Shown here one piece after another: positions 43,104 through 54,956 of a stretch of DNA of 64,000 bases. The translations under genes were made by a program, and so were the position numbers. Source of the DNA: an uncultured Fidelibacterota bacterium (GTDB lineage: Bacteria > Fidelibacterota > UBA8477 > JABMPR01). How positions within the stretch are numbered: position 1 is the first letter of the stretch; every line of letters starts with the position of its first letter. The notes under the pieces were generated by a model that had not been told where the DNA came from, did no database searches, and saw only the letters and a list, made by a program, of their open reading frames with translations. The DNA lies in the NCBI GenBank assembly GCA_937888365.1, contig CALBFA010000068.1, forward strand, positions 1-64,000. The letters are read 5' to 3'.

Positions 43104-43872
43104 TCCGTCTCTTTATATTCCGGGAATCCTACCATCTTGGATTTCTTCCTCTCAATATTTTTCTACAATTGACAGTACAAATATAGAAGCATGGCGTTCA
43201 TTTAAAACGAATTTTACAGGCAATCACCTAATTATTGCAAGAGAACAGATGGCAGGTAAAGGCCAGCGAGGACGCAAATGGCACTCTTTGCCCAAAGGTC
43301 TATGGATGTCTTTGCTCGTGACAGATAAAAAACTTTTAGATCATTTTTCTACACGTATAACTTTGGATTGTGGACTGGCGATTCTTGAAAGTCTTGCTGA
43401 ACTTATTCAAGGTGATATTAAATTAAAATGGCCCAATGATATATATTTAAATGGTAAAAAATTGGGTGGTATTCTAGTGGAAACACGTTGGCAAGGGAAT
43501 GTTTTATCGGGGGTTGTATTTGGAATTGGTTTAAATATCATGCATGAACGAGATGATTTCCCAGAAGAATTGCGTGATTCAGCGACGTCAATATTGATTG
43601 AGAACAACAAAACGGTTTATCCTTTTGAAATAATGAATCTGTTATTAGCGAATATTTATCAATTTTTAACGAAGCCAATAGTCGAGGCTCAATTTCAGAC
43701 AAAGTGGAAAAAAGTTGCTTTGTGGATCAATGAATCTGTTATCATAAATGAAGATGAGAATGTTTGTGGACTTTTCATGGGTGTTAATAATAATGGTGCA
43801 GCAATGATACGACATAAAATTTCAGGCGAACTTCTTTTAGAGTCGGGAACGATGCGACAGGTCGTAAAATAA
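43054..43872 (+). CDS. birA: Biotin--[acetyl-CoA-carboxylase] ligase (start uncertain)
   Basis: [52 protein letters not shown]. Confidence 0.88.
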   Translation: MKYQILYETFLANIKDNPSLYIPGILPSWISSSQYFSTIDSTNIEAWRSFKTNFTGNHLIIAREQMAGKGQRGRKWHSLPKGLWMSLLVTDKKLLDHFSTRITLDCGLAILESLAELIQGDIKLKWPNDIYLNGKKLGGILVETRWQGNVLSGVVFGIGLNIMHERDDFPEELRDSATSILIENNKTVYPFEIMNLLLANIYQFLTKPIVEAQFQTKWKKVALWINESVIINEDENVCGLFMGVNNNGAAMIRHKISGELLLESGTMRQVVK

Positions 43873-43900
43873 AAATAGCTCATTTCTGAGCTATTTTTTT
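43873..43900. terminator. Terminator between birA and convergent tRNA-Leu
   Basis: AAATAGCTCA-TTTC-TGAGCTATTT plus T-run. Confidence 0.8.
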
Positions 43901-43905
43901 TAACG

Positions 43906-43988
43906 TACCGCGGACAGGAGTCGAACCTGCACATCCGAAGGACATTGGATCCTAAATCCAACGCGTCTACCAGTTCCGCCACCACGGC
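43906..43988 (-). tRNA. tRNA-Leu (anticodon UAG)
   Basis: Reverse complement GCCGTGGTGGCGGAACTGGTAGACGCGTTGGATTTAGGATCCAATGTCCTTCGGATGTGCAGGTTCGACTCCTGTCCGCGGTA folds as class II tRNA with TAG anticodon and GGTTCGACTCC T-arm. Confidence 0.93.
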
Positions 43989-44035
43989 ATTTCTAAAAGC
44001 GGGAGAATATAGATTTCACGAAAATGAAATCAATA

Positions 44036-44063
44036 AAAAAAGCCTCTAAAAAGAGGCTTTTTA
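44036..44063 (-). terminator. Rho-independent terminator
   Basis: AAAAAGCCTCT-AAAA-AGAGGCTTTTT. Confidence 0.75.
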
Positions 44064-44082
44064 ATATTAACTAAAGGTAATA

Positions 44083-45393
44083 TTATTTAAGGATTACCAT
44101 CTTTTTATTGTCCACAAAACCGTTTTCGGAAACAAGTCTATAGAGGTAAACACCTGAACCGATTTTAGCGCCGTTGTTGTCTCTTGCATTCCAAAGAACT
44201 GTATAACGTCCTTGTTGTTGAACATCGTTCACAAGGGTACGAATTTCTTGACCAAGGACATTATAAATACTTAGTTGAATAAGTCCATTGCTTGCAACAT
44301 CATAACTGATTTGAGTTGTTGGGTTGAATGGGTTTGGATAATTTTGACTTAGGGCAAACTCTGTTGGCAATTCAAGATTGTCATCAACATCAACAATAAC
44401 GTTTACATACGAACCTTCAGAATAAGAAGGTAATGGAACGCCACCTTGTGCAGCAACAATTAAGTTCGTTACATCTACGTTAATAGGTTGATTAATAGGA
44501 GCACTTGCGCTAATGTTAACAACAACTTTCGCAATTACACCCGAGCCTGAGGGAATAAGTCCACCGCTCATTTCAACACCCAATACCATTATTTGTCCAT
44601 TAACTTCATTCGCTTGAATGCTAAAGTTACTGGCTCTACCGAATGCTTCAACACTGGCAAGCGTTAAGAAATTTGGTGCATCAACTAAATTGAATTGAAA
44701 ACCTTTGACGGGTAATCCATTTTCCATGGAGATATTAAGTTCAGCTGAATAGCCTGGAGAACCACCACTTCCTTCTTCCATAGTTACTAAAATTCCGCCA
44801 ACCGTTGCTTGACCGCCAAACCAGTTTGTTGGGACAGCATTTCCATCAGGATCTGAAACAACGAGTAAGAATTGTGGTTCAGCATTTAAGAGTTCATGAA
44901 ATTGTAAACCGATGACATCATCAACTAAGTTGCTAGGCACCGTAAAAGTAATGTATAAAATAGGCTCATTCCCAGCAGGAATGACACGACCGCCAGAATG
45001 ATAGACTAAAACACTCACCGTCGTATCGCGATCATTGAAATCTACTGAAAAAGCAGAATCCCATACGCCATTATTATTGGCATCTGTCCATGGTTCACCA
45101 GCATCATACTGACCATTACCGGCTGAGCCAGGGACACCGTTTCCAATGTCTTCAAAAGCTTCAGCAGCAGTTCTACCAAATGCGCTTACGCCCAAAACAG
45201 ATAAACGATTGGGCATGTCTTTTAAACTAAATTGAATTGCACCTACTTCGTTTGCATTTTCTAAGTTGATAGGGACACTCAAATAAGCTGTACCATTTGG
45301 AACAGATGTATTAATGACAGAAATATTGTTCTGAGCAAAACTAATAGCCGAGATTAAAAGTGTTCCAAGTAAAACTACAAAACTCTTGTGCAT
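44083..45393 (-). CDS. Secreted protein with two cohesin-like repeats and T9SS sorting tail
   Basis: Signal peptide; repeated GAIQFSLKDMPNRLSVLGVSAFGR / KGFQFNLVDAPNFLTLASVEAFGR; C-terminal NYPNPFNPTTQISYDV. Confidence 0.65.
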   Translation of the reverse strand: MHKSFVVLLGTLLISAISFAQNNISVINTSVPNGTAYLSVPINLENANEVGAIQFSLKDMPNRLSVLGVSAFGRTAAEAFEDIGNGVPGSAGNGQYDAGEPWTDANNNGVWDSAFSVDFNDRDTTVSVLVYHSGGRVIPAGNEPILYITFTVPSNLVDDVIGLQFHELLNAEPQFLLVVSDPDGNAVPTNWFGGQATVGGILVTMEEGSGGSPGYSAELNISMENGLPVKGFQFNLVDAPNFLTLASVEAFGRASNFSIQANEVNGQIMVLGVEMSGGLIPSGSGVIAKVVVNISASAPINQPINVDVTNLIVAAQGGVPLPSYSEGSYVNVIVDVDDNLELPTEFALSQNYPNPFNPTTQISYDVASNGLIQLSIYNVLGQEIRTLVNDVQQQGRYTVLWNARDNNGAKIGSGVYLYRLVSENGFVDNKKMVILK

Positions 45394-45573
45394 AATTCCT
45401 CCACGCTTAAAAGCGCCAATAATATTATTTCAAATTCAATTCGGGCGGGTCCAAGTATCATCGTTCTCATTGCTCCGAATGTGGCTTAAAATAACGTTCG
45501 CGTTTATCGAAACAATTCTTTTTTACCAATGAATATCCTGTGATTGAATTGTTAAGGCTTATATCACATTGCA

Positions 45574-48500
45574 TTATTCAGCCGTTTTTCCATGACATTT
45601 TTTATACTTCTTCCCGCTACCACAAGGGCATGGGTCGTTCCTCCCAATTTTTTGCTCTATTCTCACAGGTGCTAGTTTTTCAGTATTAGGCGCAACGCGT
45701 TGAGGTATTCCGCTTTGTTCTTGCGAAAGACCTGAACGTTGGGCTTGGCTAAATGCCATACCGTCAGCGCTAGCATGTTGAACCGAAATATTACGAGGTG
45801 TTGTTCCTTGTCTAAACATGGGACGGTTTTGTTCAACAATTCTAGCATGGAAGAAGAGCTTTAATACTTCCCTGTCAATTAAGTCAAGAAGTTTAGAGAA
45901 AATCCCAAAACCTTCTCTTTTATATTCTATCAATGGATCTTTTTGTCCTACGGCTCTGAGATTAATCCCTTCGCGTAGTTGATCCATTTCGTATAAATGC
46001 TCACGCCATTTTTCGTCCGTCACTCTTAAGGCAACGAATTGTTGTAAGCGATTTACTTGTTGCGCGTCTCCACTAATTTGTTTTTTCATTTCATAGGATT
46101 TCAAGACCGCGTTCAAAACATCGTCACTCAAAGATTCTTTTAGAATGCCTTCTGGATCTTTGTCATATTGAGTTAGGGTGACGGAAGCCAGTTCAAGTTT
46201 TAAGCCGTCCCAATCCCATAATTCGTGATTGTTTTCACCATGGGTATAGTTGTCAACTGCAGCATCTACAAAATTTTGGAGCATTTCCGAATATTCATCT
46301 TCAATATTCTCGCCGTCCAAAATAATGGATCGACGATCATAGACGATTTCCCGCTGTTGATTCATCACATCATCATATTCCAAAAGGTGTTTACGTATTC
46401 CAAAGTTGCGTGCTTCGACTTTTTTCTGAGCGCGTTCCACAGCTTTTGTTACCATGCCTGCGGTGATGACTTCCCCTTCGGGCAGACCTAATTTGTCCAT
46501 AATCCCCGCAAGACGTTCAGGTGCGAATAAGCGCATCAAGTCATCTTCTAAGGATAGAAAAAATACGGAATCACCTGGATCCCCCTGACGACCCGCACGA
46601 CCTCTAAGCTGCAAGTCAATCCGACGACTTTCATGACGTTCCGTTCCGATAATACGCAGACCACCAAGTTCTTTAACGCCTTCTCCTAGTTTAATATCCG
46701 TACCGCGACCAGCCATATTCGTCGCAATTGTAATGGAAAATTTGTGACCCGCACGTGCAACAATTTCAGCTTCTTTGCCATGTTGTTTAGCATTTAATAC
46801 ATTGTGAGGGACTTTCGCCCTTTTTAACATTCTCGACAAGGTTTCAGAGACATCAACCGTAATGGTTCCCACCAAAACAGGCTGACCTTTTTGATACGAA
46901 TGAATCACCTCTTGAATGACTGCATTATATTTTTCACGACGCGTTTTGTAGAGTTGGTCTTCTAAATCTTGTCGTACAATAGGTCTATTTGTCGGTACTT
47001 CCACCACATCTAATTTATAAATCGAATAAAATTCTTCTGCTTCCGTGAGGGCTGTACCTGTCATCCCGGCTAATTTTTGGTACATCCGAAAATAATTTTG
47101 TAGCGTAATGGTCGCTAAAGTCTGGGATTCCTTTTCAATTTTAACATTTTCCTTGGCTTCCAATGCTTGATGGAGACCATCACTGTATCGACGCCCTGCT
47201 AAAATTCGACCGGTAAATTCATCGACAATAAAGACTTTCCCATTTTGCACAACATAATCAATATCTTTTTCAAATAAGGAGTAAGCTTTGAGAAGTTGAG
47301 ACATATTATGAATTGTCTCGCTTCTTTGCCCATGAAGCTCATGTAATTTTTCTTTAGCTTTATTCTTTTCAACCGTATCTAAATCGTCATTTTGATCTAT
47401 CGTATCTAATTCTGTACCTAAATCGGGGATAATAAACATATCAGGATTATTAGGAGATAAAGCCTCGCGCCCCATATCCGTCAGGTCAACAATATTTTGA
47501 CGTTCGTCTATGGTGTAATAGAGTTGCTCATCAAGAATATGCGTATTTTTATCTCGCATATAGTCATTTTCAACTTGTTGCTCCAGTTTTTTTAGACCTG
47601 TTTCTTGATAGAGTTTTAATAATTTTTTGTTCTTTGGAGCGCCTTTGCGAGCTTTTAAAATTAATTCGCCTGCTTCATATTGACGTTCTGGATCTTCCAA
47701 AGCAACTTCTGCTTCGGCAAGTATCGAATTGACAAGTTGCATTTGTTTTTTTACGAGAAAATCAACGGTGGGTCGTAAATCCAAATATCTCTTTTGCACT
47801 TCCGATTCGACAACTCCAGATATGATGAGCGGTGTTCGTGCCTCATCAATTAAAATGGAGTCAACTTCATCAACGATAGCATAATAATGATCGCGTTGAA
47901 CTTTATCTTCTAATGTTGATGCCATATTGTCACGCAAATAATCAAAGCCAAATTCCGAATTGGTACCATAGGTAACATCGCAAGCATACATGTCACGGCG
48001 CTTATCAGGCGTCATTTGATTCAGAATGACACCCACTTCTAAGCCCATAAATTCTAAAATAGATCCCATCCATTGAGAATCACGTTCGGCGAGATAATCA
48101 TTCACCGTTACAACATGGACGCCTCTAGACGCCAATGCATTTAGATATATCGGCAATGTCGCCACTAAGGTTTTGCCCTCGCCTGTTTTCATCTCGGCAA
48201 TTTTGCCATCGTGAAGTACTTTTCCACCAAGAAGCTGGACATCATAAGGAATCATTTCCCAAACCATTTCTTGACTGACAACATTGATGGTCGTGCCACT
48301 TAATAAGGTTGTACCATGTTTAAGAAGCGCAAAAGCTTCAGGCAAAATTTGATTCAAATATTTCTGTTCACTCTCAAAAACTAATTTTTTTAATTCTTTA
48401 GCGGATATTTCATCCTCTATATTGGATTCTAGAAACGCTTCTCGTACGTCCGATAGTTCCTTCTTCCAATATGCAGTTTTGTCAATAATATCACTTTGCG

Positions 48501-48621
48501 TAAAATTTGAAAAAGAATCGTAACTGGCGTGAATTGATTCTAAGAGTGGCGCTAACGCTTTCATTTCACGTTCTGACTTTGTGCCGCCTATAATTTTGGT
48601 AATAATTTTTTTAAACATCAT
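45574..48621 (-). CDS. secA: Preprotein translocase ATPase SecA
   Basis: [34 protein letters not shown]-terminal [17 protein letters not shown]. Confidence 0.97.
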   Translation of the reverse strand: MMFKKIITKIIGGTKSEREMKALAPLLESIHASYDSFSNFTQSDIIDKTAYWKKELSDVREAFLESNIEDEISAKELKKLVFESEQKYLNQILPEAFALLKHGTTLLSGTTINVVSQEMVWEMIPYDVQLLGGKVLHDGKIAEMKTGEGKTLVATLPIYLNALASRGVHVVTVNDYLAERDSQWMGSILEFMGLEVGVILNQMTPDKRRDMYACDVTYGTNSEFGFDYLRDNMASTLEDKVQRDHYYAIVDEVDSILIDEARTPLIISGVVESEVQKRYLDLRPTVDFLVKKQMQLVNSILAEAEVALEDPERQYEAGELILKARKGAPKNKKLLKLYQETGLKKLEQQVENDYMRDKNTHILDEQLYYTIDERQNIVDLTDMGREALSPNNPDMFIIPDLGTELDTIDQNDDLDTVEKNKAKEKLHELHGQRSETIHNMSQLLKAYSLFEKDIDYVVQNGKVFIVDEFTGRILAGRRYSDGLHQALEAKENVKIEKESQTLATITLQNYFRMYQKLAGMTGTALTEAEEFYSIYKLDVVEVPTNRPIVRQDLEDQLYKTRREKYNAVIQEVIHSYQKGQPVLVGTITVDVSETLSRMLKRAKVPHNVLNAKQHGKEAEIVARAGHKFSITIATNMAGRGTDIKLGEGVKELGGLRIIGTERHESRRIDLQLRGRAGRQGDPGDSVFFLSLEDDLMRLFAPERLAGIMDKLGLPEGEVITAGMVTKAVERAQKKVEARNFGIRKHLLEYDDVMNQQREIVYDRRSIILDGENIEDEYSEMLQNFVDAAVDNYTHGENNHELWDWDGLKLELASVTLTQYDKDPEGILKESLSDDVLNAVLKSYEMKKQISGDAQQVNRLQQFVALRVTDEKWREHLYEMDQLREGINLRAVGQKDPLIEYKREGFGIFSKLLDLIDREVLKLFFHARIVEQNRPMFRQGTTPRNISVQHASADGMAFSQAQRSGLSQEQSGIPQRVAPNTEKLAPVRIEQKIGRNDPCPCGSGKKYKKCHGKTAE

Positions 48622-48658
48622 CTCTATATATTTTCGTTTGTGTTTGAACTATAAAAAA

Positions 48659-48686
48659 ACGGGGTGATATCTAAATACCACCCCGC
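48659..48686 (-). terminator. Hairpin between nusB and secA
   Basis: CGGGGTG...CACCCCG with T-rich minus-strand flank. Confidence 0.45.
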
Positions 48687-48727
48687 GATTATAATAGTTT
48701 TTTCTCAAATCGTAAGTGATAATTGAG

Positions 48728-49156
48728 TTAGAAAAGTTTGAATTTTTCTCCTTCCAAACCTGAATTGAGAACAGCATCAAGAATACCGTTAATAAAACTA
48801 CTACTCTCCGTCGTGCTGTAGATTTTAGCAATTTCAATGGCTTCAGAAATCGAGACTTTGGGTGGAATATCTTCAAAATAAAAGAATTCAGCAAGTGCCA
48901 TTCGTAATATCAATCTATCAATAATAGCAATTCTGTCTAAATCCCAATTTTTTGATTTATCACGGATGATCTCATCAAATTCTTTTCGATGTGCTACGGA
49001 TTGTTGTACAATGGCATCCGCCAATTCCAACAACGGCTTAGAAAGATTGCTATTAACGGCCAATCTCTCAAACGTCGTATCGAGATTTTCATCCAGTAAC
49101 TCATGTGCATAAGAAACTTGAACTACAAATTCTCGTGCTTTTCTTCTTTCTTGCAT
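48728..49156 (-). CDS. nusB: Transcription antitermination factor NusB
   Basis: MQERRKAREFVVQVSYAHEL, AIIDRLILRMALAEFFYFEDIPPKVSISEAIEIAKIYST. Confidence 0.93.
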   Translation of the reverse strand: MQERRKAREFVVQVSYAHELLDENLDTTFERLAVNSNLSKPLLELADAIVQQSVAHRKEFDEIIRDKSKNWDLDRIAIIDRLILRMALAEFFYFEDIPPKVSISEAIEIAKIYSTTESSSFINGILDAVLNSGLEGEKFKLF

Positions 49157-49162
49157 AATTCC

Positions 49163-50254
49163 TTATCTATTGAATATACGAGAACCCGAACGGTGCATCT
49201 GTTTTAATCGACCAATATCACGAATTCTGTCTTCGGCTACTTTATCTGCGGCTTCCATAGTAGGAATATTTTCAGCTTCAGATCGGTTATAAATTTCCAT
49301 CAGTACATCATAAATATGATCGCAACGTTGGAAAGACCTTTTTTCGCTATATGTTTCAAATTCTCCATAAACATTTATGACGCCTCCAGCATTAATTGCA
49401 TAGTCTGGAGCATAGAGGATGCCTTTATCTACAAGCATTCGACCATGTTTTTCATAGTTATCAAGAACGTTATTCGCGGCTCCTGCAATAATGGGTGCTT
49501 TTAATTCTTCAATCGTTGTGTCGTTGATGATGGCACCCAAGGCACAGGGTGCAAAGACATCAACATCTTGAGAATAAATTTCTTCCAAGCCACACGCTGT
49601 CACACCTTTTTTGGCAACGGCTTCTGCTAATTTCATTTTGTTGATGTCTGTTACGACAACTTTTGCGCCTGCATCAATCAAATGGTCTAATAAATACATA
49701 CCGACATGACCTAAACCTTGTAACGCAACTTTACGGCCTTCAAAACTTTCGGAACCAAACTTTTTCTTTAATGCGGATTTCATCCCAACAAATGTGCCGT
49801 ATGCCGTAAAAGGCGAAGGGTCGCCACTACCGCCCAATTCTTTTGCAAGACCTGCTACATATTGTGTTTCGTCTCGAACCCATTCCATCATTCTTGGTGT
49901 TGTATTAACATCTTCGGCGGCGATATAACGCCCCCCAAGGCTATCAACGAGACGACCAAATGCCCGAAACATTCTTTCGGTACTGACAACTTTAGGGTCG
50001 CCAATAATGACAGACTTTCCACCACCAAGATTCAATCCTGCTAGTGCTGATTTATACGTCATCCCCTCTGATAAACGCAAAACATCACGTAATGCCTGAT
50101 CGCCATCTTTATAGTTCCAAACACGACATCCACCTAAGGCAGGCCCTAAACTGGTGTTATGAATTGCAATAATAGCTTTGAGTCCAGTTTCACTGTCACT
50201 CGCAAAAACAACTTGTTCATGATTGTGTAAATCAGGGCTTGAAAAATATCCCAT
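49163..50254 (-). CDS. Leucine dehydrogenase-type Glu/Leu/Phe/Val dehydrogenase
   Basis: GPALGGCRVW, MTYKSALAGLNLGGGKSVI, VALQGLGHVGMYL. Confidence 0.92.
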   Translation of the reverse strand: MGYFSSPDLHNHEQVVFASDSETGLKAIIAIHNTSLGPALGGCRVWNYKDGDQALRDVLRLSEGMTYKSALAGLNLGGGKSVIIGDPKVVSTERMFRAFGRLVDSLGGRYIAAEDVNTTPRMMEWVRDETQYVAGLAKELGGSGDPSPFTAYGTFVGMKSALKKKFGSESFEGRKVALQGLGHVGMYLLDHLIDAGAKVVVTDINKMKLAEAVAKKGVTACGLEEIYSQDVDVFAPCALGAIINDTTIEELKAPIIAGAANNVLDNYEKHGRMLVDKGILYAPDYAINAGGVINVYGEFETYSEKRSFQRCDHIYDVLMEIYNRSEAENIPTMEAADKVAEDRIRDIGRLKQMHRSGSRIFNR

Positions 50255-50269
50255 TTAATACCTCCGTTA

Positions 50270-51412
50270 TCAATTACTTAACAAATGTCTAGATATAACT
50301 AGACGTTGAATTTCGTTTGTACCCTCGTAAATTTGAGTAATCTTTGCATCTCTCATCATGCGTTCGACCTCAAACTCTCTTATGTATCCGTAACCGCCAT
50401 GTATTTGTACCGCCTCTGTTGTCACATACATTGCTGTATCAGACGCAAACATTTTGGCCATAGATGCCTTTTCCCCAAGATTCATTCCAGCGTCTTTCAT
50501 CCAAGCTGCCCGATAAACCAACAAACGAGCCGCATCCACTCGCGTTGCCATATCAGCGAGTTTGAAACTCACACCCTGAAATTCACCAATTTTTTTATTG
50601 AATTGTTCTCTTTCATTTGCGTATTGGATGGCTTTTTCAAGTGCTCCCTGAGCAATTCCAAGTGCTTGAGCGGCTATGCCAATGCGTCCTGCATCCAACG
50701 TTGCAAGCGCAATTTTAAATCCTTGACCTTCTTCACCAATGAGGTTTTCAGCAGGGACTCGACAGTTTTCAAAGATGAGCTCTGATGTATCCGATCCACG
50801 AATACCCAATTTATCTTCTTTTTTGCCGGTGGAAAATCCAGCCCAACCTTTTTCTACAACAAATGCCGAAATGCCACGATGACCTGCATTTTTATCTGTT
50901 TTGGCAAAAACTACAACATAATCAGAGCTAATGCCGTTTGTCACCCAATTTTTCGTGCCATTGAGGATGTAGGAATCACCATCCTTCGTCGCCGTCGTCA
51001 ACATCGCCTTCGCATCGGAACCTGACTGAGGTTCACTCAAACTATATGCGCCTAATTTCCCAAGTCCGCCTACTTGTGGTAAATATTTTTCTTTAAGGTA
51101 TTCTGTTCCGAATTTCAAAATTGCATTGGGGAAAAGAGAGTTATTGACAGATAAAATGACTGCTGTCGATGCATCAACTCGTGCAATTTCTTCCAATGCT
51201 ATAGTATACGAAACCGTATCAAGTCCGCTTCCACCATATTGCTCCGGTGTCTGCATCCCCATGAAGCCAAGTTCACCTAATTTTTTAATGACTTCTTTAG
51301 GAAATTCTGCTTTTTCATCCCGCTCAATGACACCTGGCTTAATTTCCGTTCGTGCAAAATCGCGTATTGTATCGCGCACCATTATTTGTTCTTCAGTTAA
51401 TTGAAAATTCAT
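50270..51412 (-). CDS. Acyl-CoA dehydrogenase (short/branched chain type)
   Basis: [49 protein letters not shown]. Confidence 0.93.
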   Translation of the reverse strand: MNFQLTEEQIMVRDTIRDFARTEIKPGVIERDEKAEFPKEVIKKLGELGFMGMQTPEQYGGSGLDTVSYTIALEEIARVDASTAVILSVNNSLFPNAILKFGTEYLKEKYLPQVGGLGKLGAYSLSEPQSGSDAKAMLTTATKDGDSYILNGTKNWVTNGISSDYVVVFAKTDKNAGHRGISAFVVEKGWAGFSTGKKEDKLGIRGSDTSELIFENCRVPAENLIGEEGQGFKIALATLDAGRIGIAAQALGIAQGALEKAIQYANEREQFNKKIGEFQGVSFKLADMATRVDAARLLVYRAAWMKDAGMNLGEKASMAKMFASDTAMYVTTEAVQIHGGYGYIREFEVERMMRDAKITQIYEGTNEIQRLVISRHLLSN

Positions 51413-51425
51413 TCATGCTCTCCGA

Positions 51426-52292
51426 TTATGTTTTAATTTTTTTCGAATAATCATAGAATCCTCTACCTGTTTTGCGACCCAAATGCCCTGCAGCGACCAT
51501 TTTTTTAAGCAATGGGCAGGCGCGATATTTTGGATCGCCAATGCCGCTATATAGAACATTCATAATCGATAAGCAAACATCAAGTCCAATAAAATCGGCG
51601 AGTGTCAACGGGCCCATTGGATGTGCCATTCCAAGTTTCATAATGTCGTCGATAGCTTCCTTCGTTGCGACACCTTCCATCAACGCAAATATGGCTTCAT
51701 TAATCATGGGCATTAGAATTCTATTTGCGACAAAACCCGGATAATCATTGGCATCTACAGGAATTTTCTTAAGCGACGTAGCAAGATTCATTGTTGTTTC
51801 GAGTGTTTCGTCACTCGTATCATGGCCTTTAATAATTTCAATAAGTTTCATTACAGGGACAGGATTCATAAAATGCATCCCAATGACTTTTCCAGGTCGC
51901 GTCGTTTTTCCTGCAATTTCAGTGATGGAAATAGAGGAAGTATTCGTAGCGAGGATGACATGAGCGCGTAAAAGCGCATCTAAATCTTTGAAAAGTTGGA
52001 ACTTGATTGCTGGGTTTTCGGTTGCGGCTTCAACAACAAAATCTACTGTTTTTAAAGAGGCAATCTCTGTGCTCGTTGCGATTCGTTCTAGGGTCGCTAT
52101 CTCTTCTTCTTGTGACAAGTTTCCTTTGTTCACTTGACGTCCCAGATTTTTTTTAATGGTATTGAGTCCTCGCTGGAGAAATTCGTCTTTGATGTCAACA
52201 AGGAGAACATTATATCCAAATTGTGCAAAAACATGGGCAATTCCGTTTCCCATTGTTCCAGCGCCAATAACACCCACGTTTTTAATAATCAT
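51426..52292 (-). CDS. 3-hydroxybutyryl-CoA dehydrogenase
   Basis: [47 protein letters not shown]. Confidence 0.93.
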   Translation of the reverse strand: MIIKNVGVIGAGTMGNGIAHVFAQFGYNVLLVDIKDEFLQRGLNTIKKNLGRQVNKGNLSQEEEIATLERIATSTEIASLKTVDFVVEAATENPAIKFQLFKDLDALLRAHVILATNTSSISITEIAGKTTRPGKVIGMHFMNPVPVMKLIEIIKGHDTSDETLETTMNLATSLKKIPVDANDYPGFVANRILMPMINEAIFALMEGVATKEAIDDIMKLGMAHPMGPLTLADFIGLDVCLSIMNVLYSGIGDPKYRACPLLKKMVAAGHLGRKTGRGFYDYSKKIKT

Positions 52293-52508
52293 TCATTTTC
52301 CCTTTTTCTTTTACCACGGAGTTCACAAAGGACACGGAGAAAAATATAATCTTCTTCTGTACTTTATTGTGAATACTTATGCCGTATCTAGGTAGTTTTT
52401 CTTTATTTTTTATCATATCATTTAAACTTTTTAACCCTTTGTGCGCTTTGAGCTCTCTGTGGTTATTCTTTCTTTTACCACGGAGTTCACAGAGATTGTA
52501 CACATTAA

Positions 52509-53699
52509 TTAAGCGCGCTCTACAATCAACGCAGCCGCTTCGCCACCACCAATACATAAAGTTGCAAGACCATATTTTGCTTCTTTTGCTTCCATAGCAT
52601 GAATGAGTGTTGTCAATATTCGCGCGCCTGATGCACCAATCGGATGCCCCAAAGAAACAGCGCCACCATTGATATTTACTTTTTCGTGGGGAATATTTAA
52701 TGCGTCCATAGCTGCCATCGCTACAACGGAAAAGGCTTCATTGATTTCAAATAAATCAATGTCATCAATACTAAGATTTGCTTTTTTTAATACCTTGGCG
52801 ATTGCCTTAACGGGAGCCGTTGTAAACCATTCTGGCGCTTGGGCAGCAGAGGCTTGGGCTACGATTTTTACTAAAACTGGGATGTCACGTTTTTTTGCTT
52901 CGTCAGCTGACATCAACACAAGAGCTGAGGCACCGTCATTAATTTTAGATGCATTCGCTGCAGTAATGGTGCCGTCTTTTTTAAAAGCTGAGGGAAGTTT
53001 GAGCATTTTGTCAAAATTGCCGCGACCCGGTTCATCATCAATATTGACAATAATCGGATCTTTGCCGCGTTGAGGCACTTCGACATCGACGATTTCGTTA
53101 TCAAATACACCATTCTTCTGGGCATCTAAAGCACGTTCGTAGCTCGTTTTTGCAAAAGCATCTTGAGCTTCGCGACTATAATTTTTCTCTGTTGCGCATA
53201 ATTCGCCGCTAACGCCCATGTGAATACCATCATAAGCATTAAGTAGTCCATCACGAAGAATTCCATCCTCTACAACGCCATGCCCAAGTCGATGTCCGTT
53301 GCGACCTCCAGGAAGATAATAGGGAACGTTGCTCATACTTTCCATGCCACCAGCAACTACGATATTTGCGTCACCTACTTGTATGGACTGAGTTGCTAAC
53401 ATGACAGCCTTTAAACCTGAGCCACATACTTTATTGATGGTCAGACATTCTGTCCCGAGGGATAAACCAGCACCCAAAGCAGCCTGGCGTGCTGGTGCTT
53501 GACCTTCTCCGGCTGTTAAAACATTTCCCATGATGACTTCATCGATATCGTTGTTCGAAAGCTTTGCTTCAGCGACAGCTGATTTAATAGCGATGCTCCC
53601 TAATTCTGTTGCTTTTACAGACGCTAAACTTCCGTTAAAAGCACCAATAGCGGTACGTTTTGCACTGACTATTACGACATCTTTAATTTCTTTATTCAT
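52509..53699 (-). CDS. Acetyl-CoA acetyltransferase (thiolase)
   Basis: NKVCGSGLKAVMLA, GGMESMSNVPYYLP, NINGGAVSLGHPIGASGARI. Confidence 0.95.
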   Translation of the reverse strand: MNKEIKDVVIVSAKRTAIGAFNGSLASVKATELGSIAIKSAVAEAKLSNNDIDEVIMGNVLTAGEGQAPARQAALGAGLSLGTECLTINKVCGSGLKAVMLATQSIQVGDANIVVAGGMESMSNVPYYLPGGRNGHRLGHGVVEDGILRDGLLNAYDGIHMGVSGELCATEKNYSREAQDAFAKTSYERALDAQKNGVFDNEIVDVEVPQRGKDPIIVNIDDEPGRGNFDKMLKLPSAFKKDGTITAANASKINDGASALVLMSADEAKKRDIPVLVKIVAQASAAQAPEWFTTAPVKAIAKVLKKANLSIDDIDLFEINEAFSVVAMAAMDALNIPHEKVNINGGAVSLGHPIGASGARILTTLIHAMEAKEAKYGLATLCIGGGEAAALIVERA

Positions 53700-53732
53700 A
53701 GGTATATTCCTTTAGTCTATTTGATTAATTTT

Positions 53733-54956
53733 CTATTTTACCAATCGATGCATGGAGAACATATCCATATTTTCCTGCGATCCTTCGAGCATGACATCGG
53801 CCGCTAATTTACCAATGGACCACGCAAAACCCATTCCGTGACCCGTATAACCGCCAGCCACAAATGCATTTTTCATGGATGGCAATGCACCAATGATAGG
53901 GAGACCATCGCGAGAGAATCCCATCATTCCGCCCCAACTATATTCAATTTGAAATTTTTCATCACCAAGGAAATGCTTGGACAAAAACTGTTCCAACTGT
54001 GTAACGACCTTTGGTAAGGCGCTTTCGTCAAAATGTAAACCGTCACCGCCAGGGACTGTTTCACGCATTCCCCCCATAATAATGCGACCATTTTGAAGTT
54101 GGCGAAAATATTCGTAACCGAAATTGGCGTAAATAGTTTCGTTCCATAATGTGCGTTTGATAGGGCTTGTTACAATAACATGGCCACGGACTGGTAAAAT
54201 TTTGTCTTGAAGAAAGGGTGCCAATTGTTGGGAGTATGCATTCAGCGCTAATAACACTAAATGTCCCGAAACCGTGCCTTTTTCCGTTTTTACCGAAATA
54301 CTATCAAAACTTGTCGATTCAATATCCAAAACCCGGGTTTTCTCAAAAATATCAAGCTGACCTTTTTCGTGCACTCTTTCAGCCAAACCTGCAATAAATT
54401 CTCGTGGATGGAATCCGCCATCACTGTCGGTAATTTGCCCTGACACGAAATTTTGTCCATGAATGCGTTTATTAATATCACTCGAGTTTACATATTCTGT
54501 CCTAAAACCATCTTCCTGCATGAGACGAATATCCTCTTTGATTTCGGCATCTTCCTGTGCATCCATTGCGGCATGGAGAGAGCCATTTATGTCAAGGTCA
54601 CAGGTGATATCAAATTCGCGACTTATTGATGCAATTTCTGCAACCGTATTGCGAGAAAATGCCCATAATCGTTTCGCTTTTTCGCGCCCGATAATGGCAA
54701 CAGCTCTCGAATAATGCTCCACCGTTCCCGAAAGTAAGAATCCAGCATTGCGACCCGTGGCACCGCTGGCCAAAATATCTTCTTCTAAGACAACGACTGT
54801 TGCTCCCAGAGACTTCATTTGGCACGCAGCCGCGAGTCCTGTCATACCACCACCTACGATAATGACATCTGCCGTAATATTTTTTTCTAAATTGGCGTAA
54901 GCCTGAGTTGCGTTTTCAAGCCAATAAACAGATTTGATATTGGCTTTATTTGCCAT
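53733..54956 (-). CDS. FAD-dependent amino-acid/amine oxidoreductase (DadA-like)
   Basis: ADVIIVGGGMTGLAAACQMKSLGATVVVLE; GYTGHGMGFAWSIGKLAADVM. Confidence 0.87.
   Translation of the reverse strand: MANKANIKSVYWLENATQAYANLEKNITADVIIVGGGMTGLAAACQMKSLGATVVVLEEDILASGATGRNAGFLLSGTVEHYSRAVAIIGREKAKRLWAFSRNTVAEIASISREFDITCDLDINGSLHAAMDAQEDAEIKEDIRLMQEDGFRTEYVNSSDINKRIHGQNFVSGQITDSDGGFHPREFIAGLAERVHEKGQLDIFEKTRVLDIESTSFDSISVKTEKGTVSGHLVLLALNAYSQQLAPFLQDKILPVRGHVIVTSPIKRTLWNETIYANFGYEYFRQLQNGRIIMGGMRETVPGGDGLHFDESALPKVVTQLEQFLSKHFLGDEKFQIEYSWGGMMGFSRDGLPIIGALPSMKNAFVAGGYTGHGMGFAWSIGKLAADVMLEGSQENMDMFSMHRLVK

Noticed and set aside
50306-50785. 159-aa plus-strand Cys-rich ORF
   Set aside because: Antisense to acyl-CoA dehydrogenase; composition follows from the opposite strand codons.
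52603-53073. 156-aa plus-strand ORF
   Set aside because: Antisense to the clearly identified thiolase gene; low-complexity composition typical of shadow ORFs.
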